Shown here: one piece after another, positions 47,001 through 58,627 of the stretch
How the letters are laid out: the number at the start of each line of letters is the position of its first letter
How positions within the stretch are numbered: the stretch's first letter is position 1
Assembly: GCA_016508695.1 (NCBI GenBank)
Contig: VNKQ01000017.1
Location: forward strand, 1,240,001 to 1,304,000
Direction of reading: 5' to 3'
From: Hyphodiscus hymeniophilus
Lineage: Eukaryota; Ascomycota; Leotiomycetes; Helotiales; Hyphodiscaceae
DNA: 64,000 nt
The notes under the pieces: model-generated
Database searches by the model: none
What the model was told of the DNA's origin: nothing
What the model saw: only the letters and a program-made list of their open reading frames with translations
Made by a program: the position numbers and the translations under genes

Positions 47001-47720
47001 GATCTTGAGGAGACACGCTTCATTGAGTGAGCCGAATGGATCGATGCAGAATCGTCACCTTTTCTGTCCCCAAGCGCTGAGAGCCAGTCATTGATAGTCT
47101 TCATGGCTTGCGAGAGGGAGCTGTTCGTTGCAAAAGGCTTTGGGTCCACCTTCAAAGCCATATATCGTTGTTGTGTACAAGCATTCGGGACCTTTTTGTC
47201 TAACTTCTTTGTGATTTTTAGGAAGCCTCGACGATTGACCTCTCCAAACCATTGTAGCTTTCTCAACTGGCCCCGAGAGTCCAGCAGGGCAGTCATAAGT
47301 TCCTCGTACTCGTTGCTGTCCAAACTCTTCAAAGCTTCTTCAGATGCGCCATATCGATCTTGGAGGATTTTCAAGCGTCGCGAAGCGTCACCGAACCTTT
47401 TGTTATAGAAATCGTCAACATCTTCGAGATTTCGGTCGAGAGAGAAGAAAAACTCTGCAATTTACATTAGCTATTGGATGGCTGTGTTTCCGACAGTGGT
47501 GTATCTTGCCTGCAAGGTCTACGTCTCCTCCAGCTTTAGCTATAGCAACAGCAGCCTTGATGAGCTTCTTTAATCCTTTGTAATTGATATAAGAAGACGC
47601 CCACTCCGGCACCTGGTTTCGAGGTAGACTGCGAAGAGTTTGTTATTAGATATGTATCTCAAGAGAAAATGACTTCCTATTTGTCAAGGAGATGGGGACT
47701 TACTTGCGTCCGAACTTCAT
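44070..47720 (-). CDS. GDE1: Glycerophosphodiesterase with SPX and ankyrin domains (GDE1)
   Basis: Four exons (47720-47704, 47628-47510, 47454-44282, 44228-44070), 1155 residues. The order is SPX domain (MKFGRNLPRNQVPEWASSYI...; about 1-200), about six ankyrin repeats (for example GRLPLHYAAQFG, TTGETALHIAARFGN, WTPLHVACVDG; about 320-560), a beta-rich linker, then a GDPD catalytic domain (about 800-1130). Its active residues lie in GHRGLG, GENTLQSF, YVEFDVQLT and VIYHDF. This is the Gde1 architecture, which releases glycerol-3-phosphate from glycerophosphocholine, with SPX sensing inositol pyrophosphate and phosphate status. The second intron appears to be GC-AG (47455-47509), starting GCAAGA. 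The gene is probably phosphate-regulated, by family analogy. Confidence 0.94.
47455..47509 (-). other. GC-AG intron in GDE1
   Basis: The only in-frame join giving the conserved SPX reading DLAEFFFSLDRN uses a GC donor (GCAG|GCAAGA) and a TTGCAG acceptor, with GCTAAT as branch. GT donors nearby break the frame. Confidence 0.75.
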
Positions 47721-49122
47721 CGTCGCTATGTGTCGTGTGATGAGGTCTGGTCTACCTACACCGAGGTTAAGATTCGACCGAGCAGCATCGCCGCTGTGTT
47801 ACTGACCCAGAAACCCCTACTCCGTCAATAGAGAATCCAAGTTATAATCATCCAACGCTCGATAGGCTATCGTTAATAGAATGATATGCAATTTCGTTGG
47901 TCAAATAAGAGTTTGCCTAAGCTGATAGCCATTCAAGCTGTAGTAAGTCTCTTTTCGCACGCCACGAAGAGGGGTTCTGCAGATACTCGATCGCTGAGTA
48001 TGCTGGACGTCTGGAGTGAAGGTGTGAGAAGGCGTGAGTTCTGAGGTCGAGGACGTGAGCGTGGACGAAGCTTTTGGAGGGATTGGCTGAAACTATCGAT
48101 TGAATTTGGAACACAAAATCGTTCCCGTTTCTGCCGCAAAAAGAAGGCGCAAACGTCACCTCCCTACCTACACCGCCCAACAAGCCAACTGTCAGCCAAA
48201 GAGCTAAGCGTCGATTAGCAGATCAGGAGAAATACCACATAAATGGAGAAATTTGTTGGTTTCAGCACAAGCAATTCCTGTTGCTGGCGGACCCCCCAAA
48301 GAGTCGGTCAGCGACAATGTCTTTGGAAGTTCAAAGGTGCCAAGACTGGGGAACAAAGGGGTTATCTACGGACGAAGTACCAGGGGCGCATCGGAAGTAG
48401 TACTGTAATCGTACTATCCATCCGCATGTGACGTACGTTCAGTATATTCTGGTATGGTTAAAACTGACAGGACGGGAAAACTGGTCTGGCCAAAACCAAG
48501 GGAATAGAGGGATTCTATCCGGATCATGCAGACGTGCATTCTTCCCGTGAGTCGAATGGTAATCTTGTTTATAAGCGTCAACAGGAAAAAGCTTCCGGAA
48601 GTTTCCTGTCCTCTCATTTGATATGTAGGAGAGGACTCGGGTTGAGAGTCAGCCCAGCTCCCACACACTCCTAATTGCTACCCCGAAGGACTAAGAGATC
48701 TGTGGTTATTCGGGAGAGCATACTCAGATGCTGAAAGAAATAGATAGCTCAAATGTAACGAATGGTTGATCCTGATGTGTGATCGGAGAGCTTTGTACCC
48801 TCTTCAGATAATTAGCCGCTGTTTCTAAGTGGCTAGTACCTACTATCGACATCGTCAAGGTCATATTCAGAGCAGCAAGTCAGAAACATTGGGCAGTTCG
48901 CCTTATTTCTGCGGTAGCCTAAGATAATTGGAACGAGGTCGAACATCGGGTATCAAAGGAACGTTTGGTCCCGCATTCAGACATGAAGCTTGAGCTTCTG
49001 CCACGGCTTATAATATATCAGATCCTGCCAAACTGGTCGATCAGCAAGGCTTTGAATTGGGTATCTCCTACAGCGAGCAAATTTGGCTATCCCTATGGAT
49101 GTGAAGTCCCAACCATTCTTTA
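47721..49122. other. Intergenic region, no gene seen
   Basis: About 1.4 kb between the GDE1 start and the DBR1 3' end. Short open frames on both strands lack splice or domain support. Confidence 0.5.
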
Positions 49123-50954
49123 TCACCATCGTCTAGGACCTCTTGCTCGCCCGCCACCTCTGGCTCCTCCTCTACCTCTCTGGCCGCCTCTTTCACCTCG
49201 CCCGCCACGGCCCCGACCACTTCCTCCAAATCTCCCTTCTGCTAGCGCTGGGCCATTTATTATTCGCTGTTCTCGTTCCTCCTCTGTAGCGAAGAACTTA
49301 TTTTCAATGCCCAGCAAATCACAGAACTGCTGCATTTGAGGGTTATTATACTCCTTGGGTCCTTCGTTGATGATTTCTGGCATACCAGCGTAGAAAGGAG
49401 GGGCTGTGATCTCAAATGTTTCCGGGATTTCAAGTCGTCCTTTTTGGGTGATGTGCTCTTCAATCCATTCTTGTTCTTTCTCGACCATAGCTCGATAACT
49501 GTCCTCCCCAAGGTCTTGTGATAATCTAGCGTTTTTGTTGCCTAAGACAATGTCTGGAGCAAAGACCCTTGTGATTGCCAGCCATTCGGGGTCGTATTCG
49601 AACTTGGGCTTTGGTCGAATGGTGTTCGCTCCTGGTAGTGGGACTTTCGGGATAGATGGTTGAATTTCAAGAAGCTGAAGGAATTTTCGACCAGGTAGAC
49701 ATTTATCTAGAGCGAGGAATCTGACAGTCTTGTTCGTCACTTCGGAGGGTGCTGGTTGGCCTGGCTGGGTCTGTCTTCGGCGTGTCGACCATTGAGGCGG
49801 CCGCTGAAATGCCGCTGGTAATTGGTCTCGAATGTCTGAAGGAACAGAAGACTCCGCAGGAGGGGCAATATTCACTGGTTCGTCGTCTAGTGATATCTCG
49901 TTTTTGTTCGCAGAAGATGTATTTGTAGGCTCGGTCTGGGCGACGGGCATCTCCTCATCATCCATGTCCAGGTCGATCTCGTCCGCATTGTGAGACACCG
50001 TGGGAACATCCAGAGAAGCATCCACTGGCCCATTGCTGTTCTCTATACTGTACCTACTCTTCTCCACAGAATCTGGCTCTGGAGCTTCTTGTGGCTCTGA
50101 TGTCTCGTCATAAGTCTTCGTCGCGGAGAACTTGCAATGCATATGAGCGGCAAACCAATACGGAGGTCTCAACCGATCCATAACGTATGTGGCGGCGAGA
50201 TTTCCCAGTGTGCCATCCCTTGACTCTTGCTCAAAGTCTGGTTTCAACCTGTACAAAGCTTTTTCGTTCCCATGTTTCTCAACCGCTCTTGGCCAGTCAT
50301 GGCTGATTCCGACGTCTACTTGTGTTCGTAGTTGTAGAAGCTTCCTCGTATCTATCTCTCGGACATGGTAAATTGACTTGATATCATCTTGATTGTAGGG
50401 TAGTCGTTCGTAGTGAGGCTTGTTGTAATTGTATCCCTTCCAAATGCCCGACATGCCAGCAATTCGAACCCCACCTATTCGTAAAACATTTGCAGCTCCC
50501 ATATAATAAATGTTCGGCGCAACCCAGCCTCCATAGTATAGTTCCCAGAGATGACTGCTTGCTTCATGGTTTCCGCCGACGAAAATTGTAAGGTACGGGG
50601 CTTTCGTGATCCCACTGTAGTATGCGTGAAAGTCTCCGATGGCACGATATTTGACAGGGCATGACATTACAGTCAAGTCGGAGGCATTGCGAACTGCCTC
50701 GAGGGCGTCAGCAAGTTTGTTCATGCTCTGCAAGATCAGACATACCTGGAAATCGCCGCCTATTATGAGCAAATCCACCCCATCCCAACCTCGAGCTTGA
50801 GCCGCAGTTGTGACAGAGGCGTATATCGCATCAAGAGTGCCATGCCCCTTTTAAATGTCAGAACTTATTCGGTATATCAGGTGGTGTGGTTTGAGCTTAC
50901 GCAGCCTTCAACAGCAATACGCAGGCCTGCTGACTCTTGGAGTGCGGGGTCCAT
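49123..50954 (-). CDS. DBR1: RNA lariat debranching enzyme DBR1
   Basis: Three exons (50954-50901, 50847-50746, 50697-49123) with introns of 53 and 48 nt, 576 residues. Metallophosphoesterase motifs occur in order: VEGCGHGTLD (the Cys-x-His variant typical of Dbr1), IIGGDFQ, FVGGNHE, GISHDWP and AAHMHCKFSA. RTQVDVG and the lariat-recognition YNQDDIKS region are present. The C-terminal domain has FLALDKCLPGRKFLQLLEI and EFDPEWLAI-like sequence. The end is an RGG tail (GRGGRGERGGQRGRGG). Dbr1 hydrolyses the 2'-5' bond of excised introns in the nucleus. Both introns split conserved motifs. Confidence 0.95.
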
Positions 50955-51211
50955 TGTGGGGAAGCTCAACTCGTGAACATTGGACCTAGAGCAGAACAGA
51001 GCTTTGGATATTATCAGAAAATTGTTCAGCGGAGGTTCTATATATTCGTTTCATGGATGAAAAAGTGTCGCCGCTGAGAATGTTCGGCCCGTCGCAACGG
51101 CTTTCTGTGTAGAGCTTCGCTTGCTAGAGTTCAAAAAATTCCCATCTCACTTACTCACACAGCGCGTCACTGTACATCACATCTCTCGAGGTTTACACTC
51201 ATGCCACCAGT
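50955..51211. promoter_or_regulatory. Divergent promoter, DBR1 / RNase P subunit gene
   Basis: Only 257 bp separate the two start codons, so the genes probably share a bidirectional promoter. An ATG at 51201 lies out of frame just before the RNase P gene start. Confidence 0.6.
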
Positions 51212-51835
51212 ATGGCATCTCCAGATTTAACGGCGCGTCTGCGATATCTAAATGACTCGGCGCATCTTCTTGCTATGACCGCTCCCTCGACGTCCAAGCA
51301 CCTGATGTCTCAATGCAACGCACTTATGTTTGCCGATGGCATCGATCCACCTGATTCTCATAAGCGCAAGGCTTGTGGAGCTTGCGGTACTATCATGGTT
51401 CTGGGCTGGGACGGCAAGCTTGAAATGCAACCAAAGAGAGGGCGACGTGGGAAGTCTGGAACATCAGTGACAGATCGAGCAAGAGCTATGGTCTACGAAT
51501 GCGGATCTTGTGGGAGAAAGACTCGATTTTATACCTCGACTGCTCAATCGTCGGTATCGAAACACAGTTCCGCTCCTGGTCTGCATATGAAGCATTTAAC
51601 AAGTTCGACACAAGTATCGGATGCTTCGCAATCAGAACTGTTCAAGCCCAAGTCCAGGTCCAATACGATCGCAACCTCCATTTCTACCTCTACACTTTCG
51701 GGGGACTCGAGCAAGAGAAAACGCACAAAGTCAAGGAAGCAAAGTGGTCTTGAGGCAGTCCTAGCACGGCAGAAGGCTACCGATTCCCGCGGTTCCTCAG
51801 GCTTTGATTTGCTAGACTTCATGAAGAAGGCGTGA
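51212..51835 (+). CDS. RNase P/MRP subunit of the Rpr2/Rpp21/Snm1 family
   Basis: Single exon of 207 residues starting MASPDLTARLRYLNDSAHLLAM. The N-terminal helices (RLRYLNDSAHLL and SKHLMSQCNALM) and the paired Cys motifs (CGACG about residue 55 and CGSCG about 94, with VYECGSCGRKTRF) are those of the zinc-ribbon Rpr2/Snm1/Rpp21 subunits. The C-terminal half is Ser/Lys-rich and disordered. These proteins belong to RNase P, which matures the 5' ends of tRNA, or to RNase MRP. Which of the two cannot be decided here. Confidence 0.87.
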   Translation: MASPDLTARLRYLNDSAHLLAMTAPSTSKHLMSQCNALMFADGIDPPDSHKRKACGACGTIMVLGWDGKLEMQPKRGRRGKSGTSVTDRARAMVYECGSCGRKTRFYTSTAQSSVSKHSSAPGLHMKHLTSSTQVSDASQSELFKPKSRSNTIATSISTSTLSGDSSKRKRTKSRKQSGLEAVLARQKATDSRGSSGFDLLDFMKKA

Positions 51836-53002
51836 ATGATCCAGTCAGTAACATAAGTCTTCATCACGAAACACGTCCTTGTTGCCCCCATGAGCCGTTC
51901 TTCCAAAGTCGTCATATGACGGGCTCGAGTGTATCAAATCAATTCTCGGCATTCCAAACCCAGCCAGTCGAGGTACTCTAACGTTCCAGTGGCCTTTGTC
52001 TGGCATAAGGATCAGTCTTATCTACTCAGACTGGTACAACGCGTGACTATGGAGAGGGCCACTCTTCAATGTGCCCAGTCCAAACCATTCATTGTCGCCA
52101 ATCGACGAAGGAAAAGATGGTATATGTAGCTGATACCGAACATTCAGCGTGAACCCAACTCGGGGAGAAAAGAAAAGGCACACGATGCGTTCGCACGCAA
52201 GCAAGCTAAGATGGAGGCGTAAGTAGTGGATACCTCAACTACATAGAACGAGTGACTAACGCTTAGACATAGGCGGCAATTTTTTAAATAAGCACAGTAG
52301 TCCTCTGTTTCGTTGTGCTGCGCATAGTTATGCCCATGGTATCGCTTCAGAACCCATGAACATAGCCTCATCTCGATCCAGCGGAGGATGAGAAGGTCAA
52401 ACTTTAGCCCACTGAAGATAATCCGTGGCTGGTTTGTACTCACTGCACCTGGTAGCGATTCAGTGAGGACTGCATGTAGGAGAACGGTTCAGAATATATC
52501 ATGTTACTCCATCAAAATTGAAGGCTTGTTCTTCAGCCCCCATGCATTCATTGCCGCTGATTACTTAACAACTTTGAAGGTCTAGTGGGCTTTAGATTGT
52601 CTAAAGACTTTAGTAATCTTGCTTCGGTTACCTTACTATGGTGGTTGATAAGGCTAAATAAAGCTATACAGTCTTCATTTGTAGCACACCTCCCAATTGG
52701 GCAACATTAGATCCAAACCAAGTCGCAATATTCAATGTTAGGGTGGGTACATTGGATGCACTTCTAATACCGCGCTGTATCATTGAGACGAGTACCAGGA
52801 AATGAATGAACTGAAGTGCATGTGAATGTCAATTAGTTTGTCTTTCGCTTATGTCGTTTGACTCAACTCGAGTCAGTCATTCCAGGATGTCCAGAACCCA
52901 AACCTAATCCTCGCGACAAAGGCGTCGAAATCAGGTATAGAAAAAAGGTCTGATTTTCGAGGAGAAATTGACCTCCTCAAGGGTATCATTGGTATGTCAA
53001 TC
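51836..53002. other. Intergenic region, no gene seen
   Basis: About 1.17 kb between convergent genes with no coherent frame or repeat. Confidence 0.5.
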
Positions 53003-54157
53003 TTACTCAGATATCTCTCCTTCCTCCACAATGTCATCAGATTCCGAACCACTGCTACTCGTCTCGCTCTCAGTATCCCCATCACTACTGCTTTCACTCC
53101 TATCTTGCATCTCGATATCCGAATCTTGCCAAGGCGGTTGCCGAGTAGCATAAAGATAGTCACTCTCCAGCACGAAACCCTCCGAGAGATCATCTGGTCC
53201 TGCTTTCAATACATATATTGTAGGAAACTCGAGGACTAGCCTTCTTCGCAGCAGCTTCTCCAAAGGCTTAGCAGGATTGAGAGGAGTCAAGACTTTGGGA
53301 AAAGAAGATGGGGTCTGAGGTCGAAGTAGGTAGAAATGGTAGCCTGGTGTGGATGGATTCGACTGAACAGAAGTGCTCCCAACCGTTACCAATGGTAAGC
53401 TGTGCGTCGCCGCGGAGCCCCACGCTGCTGTTTCCGGGTCCTGTAGTATTGATAATGCCGAAAGATCCAAGGTCGTCACTCGTCCGAGTATCTCCCTTTC
53501 CCTATCCTTAGCCTTTTGTTTCTTCTCTAATCTCTTCTCAACATCAGTCAACAGGCTCTTCCTCTCTTCTTCTCGATGTTCCGCATAGCCCTCTCCAATG
53601 GGTTTGTTCCCCATGATTTTGCTTAGTGATCTTGCTGCATTGCTCTCATGGATCCACTCCACCTGCCAATGAATAGTTCTCCGGCCTTTCGACCATGTGG
53701 TTGCATTCTCCTCACTCCGCTTCATTCCTTTTGGGGCAAGCTCGACAGTCGTCCGCATCATTTTGAGACACCTTTCGATAGGCTCTTGCCCTGGGTTTTG
53801 CCTCTTTCGTTTCCGCATCTTGACGCGCCATTCATCCGGATTCTGGTCCCTCCTGGCTGCCACCAATTCCCCCTTCTCTACCAAGCCTCGGTCCTCCACA
53901 ATTCGCTTCTCCGACCTCTCAATCTTATGCTCGATAGAATGCAGAAAGTTGTAATCGTGATCGATGCCTGATGGGGTGGCTAATTGCGACATGGGCTTGA
54001 AGACCGTGGGGTCTCTTACTCCGCTGCATTCGGACCAGAGCTTGTGACGACGTGAGCAGGGCAAAGAGCATGTCTGGATGGAACAACGTGGACAGGTATA
54101 TTTGGGAATATTGATGTGACATATGCCGCATAGAGACGATAGTAAAGGGTCGTCCAT
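53003..54157 (-). CDS. BCD1: Box C/D snoRNP assembly factor BCD1 (zf-HIT)
   Basis: Single exon of 384 residues from ATG 54157 (MDDPLLSSLCGICHINIPKY). The frame is open upstream, but its first start-like codon is TTG at 54274. The N-terminal zf-HIT domain (about residues 10-45) has all Cys/His ligands: CGIC, CPRC, CSLPCSRRH and C in WSECSG. A helical region (HSIEHKIERSEKR), RKRKRQNPGQEP and a central beta-rich domain (TIHWQVEWIHES) follow, then a strongly acidic Ser/Asp/Glu tail. Bcd1 (ZNHIT6) is required for box C/D snoRNA stability. It is the third RNA-processing gene within 5 kb. Confidence 0.88.
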   Translation of the reverse strand: MDDPLLSSLCGICHINIPKYTCPRCSIQTCSLPCSRRHKLWSECSGVRDPTVFKPMSQLATPSGIDHDYNFLHSIEHKIERSEKRIVEDRGLVEKGELVAARRDQNPDEWRVKMRKRKRQNPGQEPIERCLKMMRTTVELAPKGMKRSEENATTWSKGRRTIHWQVEWIHESNAARSLSKIMGNKPIGEGYAEHREEERKSLLTDVEKRLEKKQKAKDREREILGRVTTLDLSALSILQDPETAAWGSAATHSLPLVTVGSTSVQSNPSTPGYHFYLLRPQTPSSFPKVLTPLNPAKPLEKLLRRRLVLEFPTIYVLKAGPDDLSEGFVLESDYLYATRQPPWQDSDIEMQDRSESSSDGDTESETSSSGSESDDIVEEGEISE

Positions 54158-55007
54158 TTCAATTAAGTGTCGCAGATGTAAATCGAGGCTGAGGAAATGG
54201 CGTAGAGACTTTTGCGGAAGTTGAGTTGGTTGAGATCCTGAGGTACGATAATTCAGTGACCTGTTAACATTCAAGAATATTGCGTATGGGGATTAGGTTC
54301 ATGTCTCAAATGTTGTAGTAAGTGCCCCCATGTAAGGATTAGAGGGAATGTTGTGGTGATGTTCTAGTTGAATGGATTCTCTAGTTCGGATCAAGGTCTT
54401 CAAAATCTCAGCCTCGTGCCCAAATTCCCATCAGTTGGGCCCACTATTACTTAATAAGCAGCAGCCTTCCCTTTACCAGCTCGCGTTCACCGTATGTTCT
54501 CTCCTTCATCTCAAGCAAACATCATGTTCTTCCTCCCAACGGAGCGGTCGACAGTCACGACTCTTGCACGCGACCGTTGGCTCTAAATAGCGCCCAGCAC
54601 ACTCGTCGCAAAATATGTATCTCACCAACGAACCACAAGTCCATAAGCACTATGCCTGCGCGGGGCGCTTCACCGACTTTTGCTTCTCGAATTGGCGGGC
54701 TATCTACAGAGTCGACCTACTACGAGACAGCCTTGCGGATGACCTTTGTGGTGCACACCGCAATTCTTACGGAATACAAGACTTGTGGAGCCCTCTCATT
54801 TGCTTGTACCTGCATCCCAGCTCGTCAAAACCTTTACTACTGTTCCTGCATGCTGCATACACCGTTGAACTTTTCATTCACTACTGCTCGTGGGAAAGCT
54901 TCTTTCCTTCTTCTTCAATGTTCTTTTCTCTATAAATCATCACCTCTTCGTCTCAATTGACTACTGCACACTTTCTATTCTAGATCTCGAGCTTCACAGC
55001 AAACACC
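54158..55007. other. Divergent intergenic region
   Basis: 850 bp between divergent starts. Open frames at 54577-54960 overlap in several phases and look non-coding. Confidence 0.5.
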
Positions 55008-55652
55008 ATGCCCCCCAGAGATTTGGATTCGTTCCTGCAGCCTGTACCTCTCCTAGTCGAACTCCATGCAACAGTCCTCAACTGCTGGCGTGACTCGGAT
55101 GGTTATGGTAACACTGACTCGGATTTCTGGACGGTGAGACTTCACGTACAAAGCTGGCCGTCAAAGTCCGACATCACAGCACGAATCCGCTCGAACGACC
55201 CTCTCGACGCCAACGCCTTGTACTCGATTAAAGGAAGGCTGTATATCGATCCTGGCAAGCAGTGGACGGAAACATATGTGAGGATTGACTCGGCGCAAAA
55301 GTTTCACGGTCCAGGAATGATTCGGAGCAATATGCGGCCAACGTTCGAAGTTGTTGCGCACATCAAATCTGTCCACGATACATATCTCTCCATTGAATGG
55401 TTCACATGGGACGGCTATCAGAATGCCAGGTATGGCCAGTCTGCCAGGGTACACCTCACGAAGCGAATACCCCGATCTCACACCTTTGTCAATTTGCTGG
55501 CAAGGATTACGGGCACAATGGATGGTCCTGATCATAAGAAGCAATGGCAGTGTACCTGTATTGAGCCCGAGGTCTCAGCACCCTCGTCACCTGCGTCACC
55601 TTCGGAGTACTTAGACAGCATCGTTCACGGCGTGACGACTGGCATGCCATGA
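55008..55652 (+). CDS. Unknown 214-residue protein
   Basis: Single exon starting MPPRDLDSFLQPVPLLVELHATV; ATG 55008 has a good AACACC context. The protein is compact and beta-rich, with alternating strands (DSDFWTVRLHVQSW, NALYSIKGRLYID, TYVRIDSAQKF, TFEVVAHIKSV, TYLSIEWFTWDG) and Pro/Ser-rich residues only near the C-terminus. The strand order would fit an OB-like or other small barrel, but I cannot support it further. There is no signal peptide or membrane segment. No family recognised. Confidence 0.65.
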   Translation: MPPRDLDSFLQPVPLLVELHATVLNCWRDSDGYGNTDSDFWTVRLHVQSWPSKSDITARIRSNDPLDANALYSIKGRLYIDPGKQWTETYVRIDSAQKFHGPGMIRSNMRPTFEVVAHIKSVHDTYLSIEWFTWDGYQNARYGQSARVHLTKRIPRSHTFVNLLARITGTMDGPDHKKQWQCTCIEPEVSAPSSPASPSEYLDSIVHGVTTGMP

Positions 55653-56341
55653 TTCAAAGGCCATACATCAACTCAGCCTCGCCTTCTCGAGAGAGAGCGA
55701 CCACATCCAACCTCAAATTCCCAAATCATTAGAAATACAAAACCCCAGGCTTTTTAAAGCTTACCATTACATCTCGTCATAACAATACCTGCACAACCTT
55801 CCGCTACCGTCTCGTCCCAACTGGCCACATACACTTTGAACACCCAGTGAAAGTGCCTGTCTCTGAACATCGGAGCTGATGGGACATATTTTGAGGAGAG
55901 TTCTTTACGGGATTTCAAGGTTAAGGTATCTTTTTCTTGAGGCTGAAAAGACATGAGATACCGGGGTGTTTTACGAAGTTATGACCATAAAAGGGATTTA
56001 GAACGCAAGTAATAGACATGCTCACATGACATGAATGCATAGCAATCAATGCAAAGCAATAACAAATCATATGCCGAGATTGACTTCAGAACGACGATGT
56101 GTATTCCCGTCCATATTCACTTGATTTGTACCCCATTCCATAATAACTTTAATAAGCACCTCTTTAATTACGAGCAAGTCGAGCCGAGCTTCCCGTGCTG
56201 CCATCCCAGGATGTTTTCCTCCAAACCATAACCGTTCTCGTCATCCAACAGCAATACAAATCCAAATAAGAGAACAAACTGTTTCTCTTCAAGTTCCGAC
56301 TGACATGAAGGTGTGAAAGACATGTCCATCTTAGTTCTGCG
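55653..56341. other. Intergenic region
   Basis: About 690 bp with no gene seen. Confidence 0.5.
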
Positions 56342-58001
56342 ATGACCGAGACACAACTATCGCCATGCTTTCTCCTCCAACTCTCTGCCGAAATCATCAC
56401 CCTACTCGCTCAATGTATTCCAGACCAAAGGGATCTTCGGAACTTTGCGAACGCATGTCGTTCTCTTCATCAAATTGGCGAACCAGTTCTCTACCACAAC
56501 GTTACCATCAAAAGCATTTCGTCATGTGAGAGCTTCGCTCGCGTCGTATTGAAATAGTATGTCTACCAAGTCATATGCTTTGTCCAGAAGCTAGAATTCT
56601 TTGCCAAGTATACCCACGTCCCAGATCTCTAAAGCCTTGGGATGCGGGTTGGTTCTGAGAAAGTTGCTGATACCAATTCCAACTAGTCCCAGGCGGGCGT
56701 GGGAAGTCCAAACTCTGAAGATTTATATCCCTTGTTACAACGAGGAGCCAGAAAATCTTGATGGTTCCTTTGTGGGCTATTTAGGGAGATTGCGGGAGCT
56801 GAACTTCAGGTTCCCCCGAATGCCGAAAGGGGTGGACAAGAAAGATGAGATTGCAAGGGCTCAGAAATTCCTATCATTACAGTCACTGAGAACGTGTAAG
56901 TCCTTCCTGGCGATCTAGATCTGAGGTCTCAGGTATTCGCCAATAGTGAAGAGCTGGAATCGTTGCTATTTGCATCGATGAGTTTCAACTTTTGCTCGAC
57001 CTTCATGAAAAGATGCATCTAGAAAATCAAGGCTTCTTTGTCCGCCAAAGTCCTACAAGACAGGATGGACAATATCAAACAGAATAGTTGAGCGAGGCTG
57101 ACTTGACTAGGTACTTTAGATCTCCTCCAGACGGACGGACTCATGTGGCCTCTTTATGACGCGAGACTACTATTCCACCACCCGAAGCTCCAAAGGCTGA
57201 CCTTGCACTGGGTATATTCTGTGGACGACCCGGAAATCTGCAGCAACTTGCCAAATGCCTCAACGGATCTACAGGAGGTAGGTATCTTCGGAACTCTTTC
57301 CTACTTCTAGGCGGTTCTGTATACTGTGAAGCACGATCTCTCTTTTTGAAAATACCCACATTCTTTATCTTTTGTTGGATTAGGAGAGGGTTTTGGATAT
57401 TGGATCATTTTCACCGCTGTTGAGTAATGTTGTAGCCAATGCTAACTCTGGGATCTTCAAGCTCAATATCCTCAACAGCGGACTCACAGAGGGCAAGCTC
57501 GCCATGCTCCTCCGACTACCCCGCAACCTGGTGTCACTCACATTAGGCACACCTTTCAACTTTGTCTTTTCAGGGCAACCGCCATACGAGATCTCTTGCG
57601 CGAAGTATATAGCGGCAATGAGCCCAGTCTATGAAACCCTGGAATGCCTTCGCGTTATTCAAGCTCCATTGCTGAGACTACAATGGGCTAGGGGACCAGC
57701 ATTGGGCTTAGAGAAGTTCACGAAGTTGAGATATCTTGAGGCGAATAATCGCGCTCTTTTTCCAGAGTCATATAGCTCTCCGGGCGGGCTAATACCTGTC
57801 GAGGGTTTGAGACTACCGCCGAAGTTGGAGATCCTGAAAGTCGCAATTATTGGCTGGAGCTTCACCAATTGGAGGGCTGAGCTTGACAGGGTTGTGAAGC
57901 AGAAACAGGACTTTGCTCCTGCCCTAAGACGAATTATACTGAGTACGATGGTGCGTATTGCGCCAGTCTTTGGGTTTCTTTTCGTGGTTTCTTGTGACTA
58001 A
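56342..58001 (+). CDS. F-box-like protein with leucine-rich C-terminal region
   Basis: Four-exon model (56342-56545, 56595-56895, 57111-57277, 57384-58001), 429 residues. The N-terminal LQLSAEIITLLAQCIPDQRDLRNFANACRSLHQIG is an F-box-like helix bundle (about residues 10-50). Leu-rich strand and helix segments follow (ELNFRFPRMP, RLTLHWVYSV, LVSLTLGTPF, LRYLEANNRA), as in fungal F-box/LRR proteins that bring targets to SCF ubiquitin ligases. Introns 2 and 3 are well supported, with a GCTGAC branch before the 57110 acceptor. Intron 1 (49 nt, GTATTG donor) is weaker. The C-terminus may extend through another intron after STM at about 57950. Function beyond this is unknown. Confidence 0.62.
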
Positions 58002-58627
58002 AACATGATGTGCTTTCGTACCCGGTTCATTCATTCCTCGAGGCTATGATCGATTGAGTTGACATCCGTCAATTCATTGGTTTAGCCTTGCTTCGATACC
58101 TCAGGACGTTTCAGTCACTTGGACGGTTAGGACATTGCCTCCGAATCTCCCCACACAGTCAAGTCTTCTATACTTCCGACTCTTTCTGAAGGAATCTTAC
58201 TGACTTCAAGCAATGTCGTAGGCAGAGTTGAACGTTTCTGAATTAAGATTAGTGTGCGAGAATTCGGGCGTCCAACTACAACTCGTCCATGAGTGCGCTC
58301 ATGTCTCTTTTCATGGGCCACCAGTATGGAAGATCCCAGACCAGATAAGTTGATGGTGAATATAAAGAACGATAACGGCGCAGTTTAAGAGACAACAGGA
58401 TGCAGGCCTCTGAAGAGCTACGATCCGCACTTATAAGTCTTTGAAGTCGAGGATGGCATGTCGAGCCATTGACACCCAAGGCGTTCAGAGTCTTTGGTGA
58501 TTAGGAGACGGCTTTTCGCATCGAAAAGCGGTCAGGGTGATAATGGCACGCCGAAAGATTGGCATCCAATTTCCTCACTTGAAGAATGTCTTCAATCCAT
58601 TACACAATCTTGATAGTTCGATTTGGC
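58002..58627. other. Intergenic region
   Basis: About 625 bp between convergent genes. A possible extra 3' exon of the F-box gene cannot be excluded (acceptor gtttag near 58080). Confidence 0.45.
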
